Positions 34,395 through 49,189 of a stretch of DNA of 64,000 nt are shown piece after piece. A program made the translations under genes and the position numbers. Positions within the stretch are counted from its first letter, which is position 1. Every line of letters starts with the position of its first letter. The stretch comes from Capsicum annuum (lineage: Eukaryota > Streptophyta > Magnoliopsida > Solanales > Solanaceae): contig NW_025892482.1 in assembly GCF_002878395.1 (NCBI RefSeq), forward strand, positions 1 to 64,000. The letters are read 5' to 3'. Below the pieces are notes generated by a model. It made no database searches and had not been told where the DNA came from. It saw only the letters and a list, made by a program, of their open reading frames with translations.

Positions 34395-34950
34395 TATGTA
34401 TTTACAGTGCAAAATATACATATATATCTACATATGTATTTACAGAAATACATATCTAACTCATATGTATGTACAAACATATAGGATACAAAAATGTCTA
34501 TAACAATATTCTTATGACAAAAAATATGCATTATTCATAAATACATATGCATTAATCATAAATACATATGCGTAATTCATAAATAGATATGCATAACTGG
34601 AAAAATACATATGTATTTCTAGAAAAATACATAAGCACTAGTCATAAATACATATGCACACTGAAAAAGTATATATGAATTATTCATATATACATATGCA
34701 TTTATAAAAACCTAATCTGAACCAAAAACATATTTCCAAATTAATAAATATAGCATGCAGTCCCATAAAAACGTATGAATAACTAAAAAATACCTATGTA
34801 CTATTCAAAAATACATATGCATATGTGAAAAGATATGCATTAGTCATAATACATATGCAATCTGGTAATACATATGTATTATTCATAAATATATATGCAT
34901 AACTGAAAAAACACATATTCATTAATCATAAATATATATGCACAAATTGG
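34395..34950. repeat. Irregular array of ATACATATGCAT words
   Basis: 'atacatatgca' or close variants, often after 'tcataa' or 'actgaaaaa', recur about 20 times with spacing near 20-35 bases. The words contain CATATG and ATGCAT, which are palindromic. It is a decayed satellite-like array and not coding. Confidence 0.8.
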
Positions 34951-36480
34951 AAAATAAATATTCTTTTTTTTTTCGTTTGACTTCCTCTTTTTCACATATT
35001 TTTGTACTTTTCGGTATTTTGGAGATAAGATTTACTCAATGTTTCTACGTCAGAAGAGCAAACAAGCAGCAAAACAATTTTTTTTGGCGAAATATCACCG
35101 GAATATACCAACCCGCCGTTACCACCACATCGGAAAACCCATAAACGATGGCCAAGACCATCCTTCACAGGATCTACAAAACCAATGAACCATCAACTAC
35201 AATCCGACCCTTATGATTGGTTCCGGCTATGACTTACAGGTAAAATTCCATTACTGCCGTTGCCTGTCACCATCACTATGAAATCCGCTGGATAGACCCT
35301 CCCTCCTTTGAAAACCCATCGGGAAACGCCGAAAGAAGCGAGTCCATTCGAAGCCACCAGCCCACCCATCACCGAAAGTGACATCTCTTGGCTGAAAAAA
35401 TACCAAAAAAATCACAAAATCCCCCAAAATAATAAAAAGGAAGTGGCGTGAAAATAGGGAAAAGTAAAAAAAAGGTGCAGCAGAAGCGCTTATCAACAAA
35501 AGGGTAAAAGTATTACTACTTTTGCTACATCTTATAATTTTGATAAAGTATTGTTATTAATTGTGATTAAAATCTTAGGTATGTTATTTTATGTAGTTTT
35601 TCCTTAATTTTATCATGTCTCTTGAGTGTATCCTATTTTATTTTCCTATTTTAAGAAAATAAATAGCTAGTAATTATTAAAGAGAAAGTTTCCAAAATAC
35701 AATAGAAAGATTAATTTAAATAAAAATTAAAAGATGAACCATGCGTATGAAAAAACAATAGGTGAAAAGATTTTTTGTTGCTATATTAATAATGTAAAAT
35801 GTGTAAATGTGTGTCTTAGAGTTCAAATCTTTGTACTTTTGTTTACATATAAGGCTTAGCTTTCTTTAATTTTTAATTAGTAAAATATGCATGTTTTCTT
35901 CCAATTTAAAATTTAAATAGTATTCTTATCTTTTACAATATTAAAAAATAATTAAAAAACTCCTAAATAATTTATTGTTTATAACAATGACATAAAACAT
36001 CAAATATTGTTATGTACATATAACAATAGATTTTGCTTCAAAAAGGAAAAAAATATCAAACCAAACAAGATAGCTATAAAAATTATATAAATTTGTTATA
36101 TCGAGCGAATCAAATTGTTACCTCTCCTTTTTATTCCATGAAATTTTGGTGACTCCACATGCCTAACTACTTCATGACCTAATGGTCTTAGTTTTTTTTT
36201 AATTATTTTTATTTTTTTTCACATAACCTAAAGGCCAATGATATAAAATTAAGGATGTTGCATCCGTTCAATAGTACACTATTTGAAACAAAAATTAAAA
36301 GTAATATACCATGCACTTGCAATTATGGATTATAAGTGGGGAAGGAGTATACTTTTTGAATTATTTGAACAAAGAAACAAGAGGTTTCATCATTTGATTT
36401 TGCCAAGTTCTAATTTATGATTGAAGAATGTTTTTCACACCTTAGAACTTCAAATGACTATAATGCCCTTATAACAATGT
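34951..36480. other. Gene-free AT-rich stretch
   Basis: 35050-35510 is richer in GC and looks like old coding or UTR material, but I recognise no protein in any frame. The 35251-35499 frame shows no domain. The rest is AT-rich with no repeat order. Confidence 0.35.
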
Positions 36481-36483
36481 TAG

Positions 36484-36492
36484 TATAAATAT
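36484..36492 (+). promoter_or_regulatory. TATA box of cysteine-rich gene 1
   Basis: TATAAATAT lies 75 bp before the ATG at 36559. That suits a transcription start near 36515 and a short leader. Confidence 0.6.
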
Positions 36493-36558
36493 CACCTACC
36501 ATTAAGCAAAGAAAACATCACTTGTTCAATTTGTTATCTTTGAGCCAAATTAGTTAAG

Positions 36559-36919
36559 ATGTTTTCCTTAAAGCCTTTTCTCTTCATTGCTCTCTTTGTT
36601 GGAATCTCAGTTTCTAAACTTACTTTTATCACTCTTCTATCATTGTAATAATTAGTGTATATTAATTGTTCTAATCATTATTACAATTAATTTATGTGTA
36701 GTTAATATCTCTTTATGTCCTAAAGTGATGGCTTTAAGATATTTATCAATTGATGTTGCAGAGATGAAAGTAAAAATATTTCTTTCATTTGGTAATGATA
36801 TGACTTGTTATCGAATATGCAATTCACATAGCGATTGCGGTGATGGAATTTTATGTAGAACTTGTTCTCAACAACAAGGTCGTTATTCAAGGTATTATTT
36901 TAATTGTTCCGTATTTTGA
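36559..36919 (+). CDS. Small secreted cysteine-rich protein, metallocarboxypeptidase-inhibitor-like (gene 1; coding status uncertain)
   Basis: Exon 1 encodes a signal-peptide-like start (MFSLKPFLFIALFVGISVS). An intron probably ends at 36701 (tgtgtag). Exon 2 stays open from 36702: VNISLCPKVMALRYL, then CYRICNSHSDC and GDGILCRTC, ending NCSVF at the stop 36917-36919. Cys spacing C-x3-C-x5-C-x5-C-x2-C equals that of tomato/potato metallocarboxypeptidase inhibitors, small knottins that block digestive carboxypeptidases. The sixth Cys comes later than usual (x13 rather than x6). I could not find a donor that joins exon 1 to exon 2 in phase, and the sister gene's longer tail is reached here only after a 1-bp shift. 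It may be a recent pseudogene. Family by Cys pattern: moderate; inhibitor activity: inference. Confidence 0.5.
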
Positions 36920-37612
36920 AGTTCAAGATTGTTACTGGTGAAGGTTATTTTGAAATTTTCATTCGAACAAGTTAAATAATATTGTGCTTTTAACCAAGTT
37001 AAAAAGTAAGTGTGTTGCTATGAGTGAAGTATCCTTAAAGCGCACAGATTATATTTACTACGTGCAAAGAATGAATGTAACTACTATTATATGTTTGATA
37101 TGTTTTTTTGTATATTCAAGTATTTTAAATAATGTTGTGTTTCCAAGTTTGTATAATTATAAGATAAATATGTAACCTAGCTCGTTTTCCAAATATTGGG
37201 AACTAACTACTGTAATATATGGGTTACAACTTAAATAAATATGTATTGTTAACTTATGTTCATTCTATATGCAATTTACTATTTGTTTATTGAGATATTG
37301 GTCCAAATACCACACATGAATTAATACGTTTTTACGAGTTTCATATCCTAAAAATCAATTATTCTCTTTATTGCTATATGAACTTCCATCTTGAGTGGAT
37401 TAGTTCTCAATTTGTCAAATATTTGAATTTAATTAACTGAAAAAAAGAGCAGACGAAAAGCCAAACCTTAAATACTTTCACCTCTGTCAAATATTTGAAT
37501 TTAACTAATTAAAAAAAAGAGCATGACGAAAAGTTAAACCTATTTATCTCCAATTATTTCTTTCAAATTTTGCCCATTATCAAATTTCTAGTCATAATAT
37601 TAGTTCTTCTGT

Positions 37613-37951
37613 TTGCTATCAAGAAAGTCTCCACCAACTCTTCATAGAAAAAAAAAAGAGACAAAGAAACATCTATTATTGCCCTTACTTTTCTTTGTAA
37701 AAGATTTTGTAACGGGTCCTAAAATGATGGCTTTAAGAAAGTTATCAATTGATATTACAAAGATGAAAGTAAAATTACATTTACTTTGTGATGGACTTAT
37801 TACTTGTTATCGATTTTGCAATGACGATAGCGATTGCAGTGATGCAATCATTTGTAGGTGCTGTGCCTACAATTATTTTACTCCAAAATACTATTCCGTT
37901 AGCAAGCGCGCTCTTACTGATGAAGATTATTTTGAAATTATCGTTCAATAA
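37613..37951 (+). CDS. Cysteine-rich protein, metallocarboxypeptidase-inhibitor-like (gene 2; possibly a pseudogene)
   Basis: A paralogue of gene 1 lying 1 kb downstream: MMALRKLSIDITKMKVKL aligns with MMALRYLSIDVAEMKVKI. The Cys block CYRFCNDDSDC then SDAIICRCC keeps C-x3-C-x5-C-x5-C-x2-C with an extra Cys inside. There is no final Cys, so one disulfide may be missing. The tail KRALTDEDYFEIIVQ ends at 37949-37951. Upstream codons give a Lys-rich stretch then a hydrophobic run (HLLLPLLFFVKDFV), which could act as a signal, but no TATA box or clean exon 1 is seen. The start at 37613 is only the first possible one. Its 3' end is the source of the repeat array that follows. Confidence 0.45.
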   Translation: MLSRKSPPTLHRKKKETKKHLLLPLLFFVKDFVTGPKMMALRKLSIDITKMKVKLHLLCDGLITCYRFCNDDSDCSDAIICRCCAYNYFTPKYYSVSKRALTDEDYFEIIVQ

Positions 37952-38029
37952 TGTTGTGTTTCTAAGCAAGCTAAATAATGTTGTGTTTCCAAGTTTAAGA
38001 TAAATAAAATGTAAACTTATAATTTTTTG

Positions 38030-38600
38030 AAAGTACTTACTCTAAAAGGTTATTTCGAAATTATCATTCGATCCAATTAAATATAGTGTATGTTTCCAAA
38101 TAAATTTTTCATATATTGGAAAGTCCTATTCTAAACAGGTTACTAATGAAGGTTATTTCAAAATTAAAGAATGTTGTGTATGTTTTTAAATAAATTTTTC
38201 ATGTATTGAAAAGTAGCTATTTTAAACAGGTTACTAATGAAGGTTATTTCAAAATTATCGTTCGAGCAAATTAAATAATGTCCTGTATGTTTTCAAATAA
38301 AATTTTCATATATTGGAAAATACCTATTCTAAACAGGTTACTAATGAAGGTTATTTCAACATTAAAGAACGTTTTGTATGTTTCCAAATAAAATTTTCAT
38401 ATATCGGAAAGTACCTATTTATAACAGGTTACTAATGACGTTATTTCAAAATTATCGTTCCAGCAAATTAAATAATGTTGTGCTCCAAACTAATTTTTCA
38501 TATATTGAAAAAGTACCTATTCTAAACAGGTTAATGATGAAGGTTATTTCAAAATTATTGTTAGAGCAAATCAAATAATGTTGTGTATGTTTCCAAATAT
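38030..38600 (+). repeat. Tandem array of the cysteine-rich gene 3' end (about six units)
   Basis: Each unit reads 'aacaggtta', 'ctaatgaaggttatttc', then 'tgtgtatgtttccaaat' and 'tttttcatatattg'. Two forms occur. A long form has 'aaaattatcgttcgagcaaat' (about 107-110 bp); a short form lacks part of that block ('aaaattaaagaatg', about 90-100 bp). Their order is long, short, long, short, long, long. The opening part matches the coding 3' end (DEDYFEIIV) and trailing sequence of genes 1 and 2. Confidence 0.85.
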
Positions 38601-38607
38601 ATGTTGG

Positions 38608-38693
38608 TCGTTATCTTTTTTGCCCCAAAAGTTCCATCCATATATATTTTTCGTTATCTTTTTTGCCCCAAAAGTTCCATCCATATATATTTT
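38608..38693. repeat. 43-bp perfect tandem duplication
   Basis: 38608-38650 and 38651-38693 both read tcgttatcttttttgcccc onward to 'ccatccatatatatttt'. They look identical. Confidence 0.9.
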
Positions 38694-40355
38694 TATTGAG
38701 GCCTTTTTCTTGCAACAATAATATATCCAATTATAAACATGATATATTTTCTATCTATTTTTCAATGAATCGGTTCACTTAAAAACTACATTATGAGAAA
38801 TAGATTTTCATTAAAACGCTGGAAAGTTTTTAAAGTTTTTTAATATTAAACTACTATAATTTTTTTCTTGTTAATTTAATCAAAATATTTTGAGAACAAC
38901 CACTAAATACAGAGGTAGACCCACATATATAGGTGGGGGTGCACGTGCACTTGTTAACGTCGAAAAAAATTATTTATATATCTATGTATATACCTTGAGA
39001 ATTTGGGATATAGTCGTATGGTTTTCTCCTATTTGTCTAGCTCTTTCGATGGGTCACTATAGCATTTTAGACCTTTCCTCTTTATTGGCTTACCCCGCCA
39101 CTTAAGGTAAGAAGTTGTGAGGGAATAAATGGTTATGATTTTGTATTACAACCTAGCCCCCTTCGCTTGCTTGATTGAGGGATACGAACGAATAATATTA
39201 CTAGAGTAGATAGCAACAGAATATCCTTCTCACTTGAGGGTGGGGACTGAAATGGTAAGGACGATCGATATTTCTTTTGAGGGAACAGAGAATACAAAGT
39301 GGAAAGGTGGCAGTTGACCACTAATAGAGCGTTCGATCCCTCTCTGATTCCCATCAAAACTAGCTCGCTTTATTGGTTGAGAAAGTACGAGAGGGCGTCC
39401 TTCAAGCTCCTTTCTTTTTGTACCAATTCTTTCATATCTTCTTTAAAGCCTTTTCAGTTGGCTCTTTCTTCCCTTCCGATAGTTAAAAAGGCTGGCTACT
39501 GGCCTTATTCTTCTTTGGCTAAGAAAAAAGAAACCTCACTATTACCTACACTAGTATAGACTATAGACACATTTTGGTGTCCTTCTCACCTGGTGGTCAC
39601 AACCCTTTTCTATCAGCTTAGGTTTTATATAGTATAGCAGATGGGTTAGTAGTTTATTGTTATCCCCTTTTTACCTGTATTTGAAATCGTATCGTTGTTG
39701 TCTGTATGGGCTGGTGTTCTTTCCAATATTGTGATGAGTTTTAGCCGTTCTTTATCACTTTAAGCAGTAACATATTCCGTTGCAGAAATAGCAGTTACGA
39801 AGTAGTCGTTCTTTGTTAGAATCTCTAATACGAGATGTCCGGTGTTATGATGAATGTTGGGACTTCACTTTACCTTTGGAAGGAACTACTATTATATCGA
39901 CCTGCGGTTTGTCTAGTTTCTGATCGGTTAGGTAAGTTTTCAATGGTCTGATGTTGTTATAATCTGTCAGCCTCGCTACCTTTAATGCTGTATGATTGAA
40001 TGTTGAAGTAGTGTCATCTTAAGTGCTGGGCTTGGTTGGAGTTAGTTTACCGGACCGAAGAGTGGAAAGCATTATTATTAAAATATCGAAAAGAACATGT
40101 TGTGGGAGCATCCAAAAAAGATGAGACTCCTTCAACAACAAAGAAATAAATTGCGTAAGTAAAGAGAAAGATAGTCAGTTCTCTTGGGTGGTCGAGAGTG
40201 TTATGTAAAAAAAACCAAGGAGGATCCTATCCGTCAGGAAAAGGAGAGAGAGTAGGAGCTAGCCTTAGAGACGGAATCGAATGATTATGAGATATACAAT
40301 GAGACAAAGGAGAGAACTTAGATAAGTCAGCCAAAAAGAAAGAGCACCAAAAGTA

Positions 40356-41435
40356 ACGACCACCAAGATAGGCATAGTAATTCGATCTTTTAATCACCCA
40401 TTTTTTGAAAACCATTTTTGGGGGCTTTCGTCTTATACACGAAAGATTGGATTGCCTGAATCACGAGTCTTATATACTATGTTACGATCACCTTATATTG
40501 ATAAAAAGTACAGAGAAAAATTTTGGATGAAAATCAAGAAAGAATTTTTGGTCATAAAAACGGAAAGACATGAATTACGCAAGAAGTTTGTCGGTTAAAA
40601 CGCCGTACGACTCAGAGGACGTAAGAATTCTTGGTCAAGGCAAAAATATTGCCGACTGGATGATCCTACCCCACTATGCCTGACCCTTTATCTTACCTTA
40701 ATAATAAAATGGAGGTATGAAGCATGGGACAGAATGCAAGAAGTGTATGATACAACAGATAACCATAAGGAGTGGCGGCAACCCTTTTGATTGATCAACG
40801 CGAGTGAACTATTATTATATGCTTCATAAAACTGCACTGATCTACGAGAAGAGCTGATAGATGAGTAGGCTTCCCCTTTCAATTCACGAAATATGATCTG
40901 GGACATGATAGAAGTTTACGTGTCTTGGTAGGAAAGATATCACCGGAGTATAGCACAAGATCGGCTTTTATTTCTGTCATAGGGTCGACCTATGAATAAG
41001 GTAAAACCAATGGGAATTACCACATTGGGAAGAAAATGATCCAAAAAGTAAAGGTTCACCTAGCTGAAGAAAGGGGGTGAGATAGGCAAGAGGTAGCTTG
41101 CTTCCAAGCCAGCCCAGCCGCGAGAAATCAAGAGAACTTTGTCGGAGCTGACTTGGATCTCAGGTGACAGAATAAGGTGGCCATAAGCGATGATAATTCG
41201 TGGTCGAATCTTGGCTCTAGACGATAGGCTAGAAGTAAGCTTGGCTACAGCGAAGCGCTTACCAAGCACAAAGGAAAGGGCCTTTGCCACTTGAGCCGTA
41301 TGCGGGGGAACTCGCATGTGTGGTCATTAGGGGGGAGAGCTAGTAGGAGACATACCATCCCAATAGTTTATATTTGGATCTCAATATGAAATCCAATTTT
41401 CTTTTAAGACCCGTTCGGATAAGCGAAAACTCTAA
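40356..41435 (+). pseudogene. rps10: Mitochondrial ribosomal protein S10, nuclear copy
   Basis: rps10 encodes a small-subunit ribosomal protein of plant mitochondria. Exon 1 (40356-40604) starts at ACG, in frame with TTTKIGIVIRSFNHPF, then SYTRKIGLPESRVLYTML and FLVIKTERHELRKKF. An ACG start fits a gene whose AUG is made by RNA editing. One missing T near 40591-40593 shifts the frame to a TAA at 40596-40598. Exon 2 (41365-41435) reads IFGSQYEIQFSFKTRSDKRKL. With the lost base counted, the exons give 321 bp, in frame, a normal length for rps10. No nuclear transit peptide precedes it, so it is a passive copy, not a functional gene transfer. Confidence 0.9.
40605..41364 (+). other. Group II intron of rps10
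   Basis: The intron starts GTACGAC (group II 5' consensus GTGCG with one change) and ends in AT. Domain V is recognisable at 41293-41326 (gagccgtatgcggggg, aact, cgcatgtgtggtc). It is 760 bp with no maturase frame. Its presence proves transfer of DNA, not of spliced RNA. It cannot self-splice usefully in the nucleus. Confidence 0.85.
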
Positions 41436-41639
41436 AGATTCCTTCAAAATAAGATCCTTGCATTGACCCTTTCCTGAACCAGAATTGGGGGAGGATGAGA
41501 GGAAAAGGGGATCAAAATGTCTATTTAAAAAATTTTGGGCTTTCCATTCTTCCTCCCCTCTCCCCACTCCCTCTTTTTCAATAAATAAGCCTCGCGCGCC
41601 CCTCTCTGATAAGGAAGAAAATGAAATAATCTCAATTTT

Positions 41640-45815
<4,176 letters not shown>

Positions 45816-46080
45816 AAGAAGAAAGGGTCGTCAGTTGCTACTAAGAACCTAACAGAACTTTTTCAAATGTGGGAAACCACTTGTGTAGGTCAGGGGTAAA
45901 AAATCCCAAATAAGTGTTTTAGTCCTTATAGAAAGAAAATAGATTCTTGAACCCCTTTCACGCTTATGTCACGTCGAGGTACTATAGAAAAAAAGAGAAA
46001 AATCTAATCCAATTTCACGTAATCGATTAGTTAACATGTTTTGGTTAACTGTATTCTGAAACACGATCCTGGGGTCACAC

Positions 46081-46672
46081 AATGTTTTCACTTTTATTTT
46101 CAACTAGTTTAGCCACAAATCTCTCGCACGTGTAACTTTTGCTTATTTAAATTAGACAATTTTGTCTATTGTGAATGTTTTTAATGAAGTACAAAATATT
46201 CAAACCATTTCTAAAAGATCTTTCACACTTAAATATAATAAAGTAAACATAATATATATTTTATTGTAAGCATATATATATATATATATATTACCACTAT
46301 AAGTTTCAAGTGGTTCATGAATCATCAGTTTTACGTTTGTCATGTAGTACCTCTAGATCTTTTCCTTGCTGCTTGAGGTTACGTTTGTCATGCTGTACCT
46401 CTAGATCTTTTCCTTGTTGCTAGAGGTTAAAAAAGATGCATTGATTTGAACCATATTTGTATTACAATTATTTTTTTTTTACTTTTTCAATATTTAAAAT
46501 TTTTTCTTATTTTTATAGTTAAGTCTATAGAAAATCTTTAAATACTTACTTTAAACTTTTAAAAATTTGGTATTTCTTACATTTTATATTAATTGTTATT
46601 AATTCTGATGACTTCTAATAAGGAAAGATTTACTATATATATTTAATCAAAATTGCCTAATCGGAGATTCGA
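46081..46672. repeat. AT-rich spacer with a 48-bp tandem duplication and TA run
   Basis: There is no gene. A (TA)n run lies at about 46268-46292. Units 46333-46380 and 46381-46428 ('acgtttgtcatg' to 'agatcttttccttg') differ at only a few bases. Confidence 0.8.
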
Positions 46673-48992
46673 TGTAACGACCCGAAATCTCATCCAGAAG
46701 CGTCACACGGTGCTTAAGGCTACAAGTAGCTCTAAGCTAACCCTTTGAGCCTGCTACTACTTCTAACACTTACTTTAGGATGAATAACCAAGCAATAATA
46801 CTATATTATATCAAATTTGAACTAAAATGACATAAAACATCATCTAGATAACAAATACTGAAAATCTGAAAACTTCAATTAATAGTCCGACAAGCCTCTA
46901 CTTGCTAACGAACTAGAGAGTCATTGGGACAAAGCCCAACTGACTCAAACTAAACTGAAAATAAATAAACCAACTACTATGAAGACTAAAATTAGGGAAA
47001 TAGGTCCTCGAACCATAAGGACTCACCAACTGCGAAAGTGTAGATAGAGGTGCTCGAAAATCACTGTTGCTATTGAGACTGAGCACCTAAACCTGCATTA
47101 TGAGATAATGTAGCACACAGGCGTATATGTGTATCAGTACTTTGAGGATGTGCTGAGTATATTGGGGTTTATGCATTAATTAAACAATAACATCAATCTA
47201 TCTAAAATTATGCATGCTGACATAAATGACTCACATGGCTTGAATAAATCTGAAATTTAAATCTCATAAATCATGAATAATGAAGCATGTAGCATAAATC
47301 TTGTAAGTCATTATACTTAGTTTTAAAATCTGTATTCTCCTCTTATTCTCAAATCTTGTAAACGAAAGTAATCTTAAAACAATATTTTTCACAACATAAA
47401 TGTTTATCTTAAGGAGAATAAAGAACTTCTTTTGAAACTTAGGGACTCAAAGACTTGGGATTATGGAACTTTGGGATTCTTTGGGAGTTTGGGAGTTTCT
47501 TTTAACCGACATAAATAATGTGAGATAACATGGAGTCCAACGTCTTGTCCATGTTGGGGAGATCTGTTCTACCCTTGCCATCAGAATAGAACCTTAACTT
47601 TAGTGATTACTATCTTAACCCACTTGAGGTAAATCAAAATCCTATGCTGGCTCGAAGTTCTGGGGCATGAGACCTTGAAATCAAGCCCAATTCGATGCTA
47701 AATACTACTCCCATACTTAGGCTCAGAACTTTTAGGAAATCCACCTTAAAATAACACAAGGATGTATAATGAAAGCCATCTAAGCTTCTATTTGATTTAA
47801 ATCATCAATAATGTGGATTCCTATCTTAGCTTAGGGTCAAATCATCAATTTTCTTTAAATCTTAGTAGACAATCATCAAGAGGCTTAAAATCATAATCTC
47901 ATGGAGATATCAATACACTTCTTGAAATATTTCAACAAATATCAAAATTCATTCTTGGACTTAAGGAATATACTTGTACTTAAATGATCACAATTTTCAT
48001 AATGAAGTTTAAATCTTGACTTCAACCTTGGAAAACACTCAAAAACACCACTACATTGTAGGGATGTGCAATTCATATCATAAAATTTCAAATTCCAACA
48101 TAACTTATTGAAATAACATGCAATTTCAGGACTTGAACAACTTAAAATTCATAAACTCAAAATAAAGTAGTTTGGGCATAAACCCCTATTGCAAATCATA
48201 AAATTCTTTAATAAAAATAAAAACTTTTGGCACAAAACGAAAGATTGTTCTTGTTCAAACCCCACATACCTTAGGTTATGAACTTTGGTTGAACTCTTGT
48301 TTTTGGAAAGCTATTTGTACTTTTGAAGGATGATTCTTGAAGCTCTTGGCCTGGGGTTTCTAATTCTTGAATAAAATTTGAGAAGTAATGGTGAAATCTT
48401 AAATCTTCTTGAACTTTGGGTTGAAACCCTAGGAGGTGTTCGTGAGAGAATTTGAGTAACTTGCTATCTTTTGGTGTTTTGGGACTCTAATATTATCTTA
48501 AGACTGAATAAGGGCAGGGGAAAATGACTTAATTGCCCCCTTGGATGTGGATTTTTAAAAGCTAAAAACTGGGCATCGACGCGGTTGTCGACGAGGTGCG
48601 TCGATGGAATCAATATGATACTCGACGCGTCGCGCCATGATCATGCCAAGCCTCAGTACTTTTGATTGTTAATTCTTGCAACAATATTGTTCAACGCGAT
48701 AGGCGACGCAACACGCTAAGATCGTGTTGGTCCACTATTTTGGGACACCAAACATGGTCTAAACTCGGTCCAAAAAATCTGAAACTTGTTTGGGAACACC
48801 TATTGACCTCCCTGATCATTAATTAGTTAAAATATCAACTATCGAAGGTCGAAAAGGTCGGTAATAAAATCCTCAATGTTTTGAGGCTTCAGAAATGACT
48901 AAGTCCCAACACTAAGCTAGATTTTCTAAGTCTAGGAACTCTTTTGCATGCTTTAAGGTACTTAGACGACGAGGATTTTGCGGGGCCTTACA
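46673..48992 (-). repeat. 3' LTR of a truncated gypsy element
   Basis: The plus-strand ends are TGTAACGACCCG and GGGGCCTTACA. Next to its inner end lies 'atatctcccccttggg', whose inverse is a polypurine tract, as expected beside a 3' LTR on the minus strand. It is 2320 bp long and from the same family as 41787-44367, in opposite orientation. Confidence 0.88.
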
Positions 48993-49189
48993 ATATCTCC
49001 CCCTTGGGAACATTCATGCTAGAATGTCACTAGTTAGGCTACGAATACAGAGAAAACTGAGGATGCACGGCTGAAATAAACTGCTAAACTAGCTCCACAT
49101 CATTCTACACTTTTGAGTACTTTAGAGAATGTACGATCTCATAATAAGAATAATTTTATAGATAAATCTTTGATTAGAAAGGGGCTGAA

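Noticed and set aside
34063..34484. Two Phe-rich open frames that look like membrane proteins
   Set aside because: They arise from a pyrimidine tract. There is no codon structure, homology or promoter.
38030..38600. Regular repeats that could suggest a CRISPR array
   Set aside because: Units are about 90-110 bp without unique spacers, derive from a gene tail, and the DNA is plant nuclear. The 60-bp minisatellite at 20571 was rejected for the same reasons.
39299..39559. Open frames in the mitochondrial spacer (also 41060-41317 and 41485-41688)
   Set aside because: They fall in spacer or group II intron sequence, or read cox1/rps10 in the wrong frame, and match no mitochondrial gene that I know.
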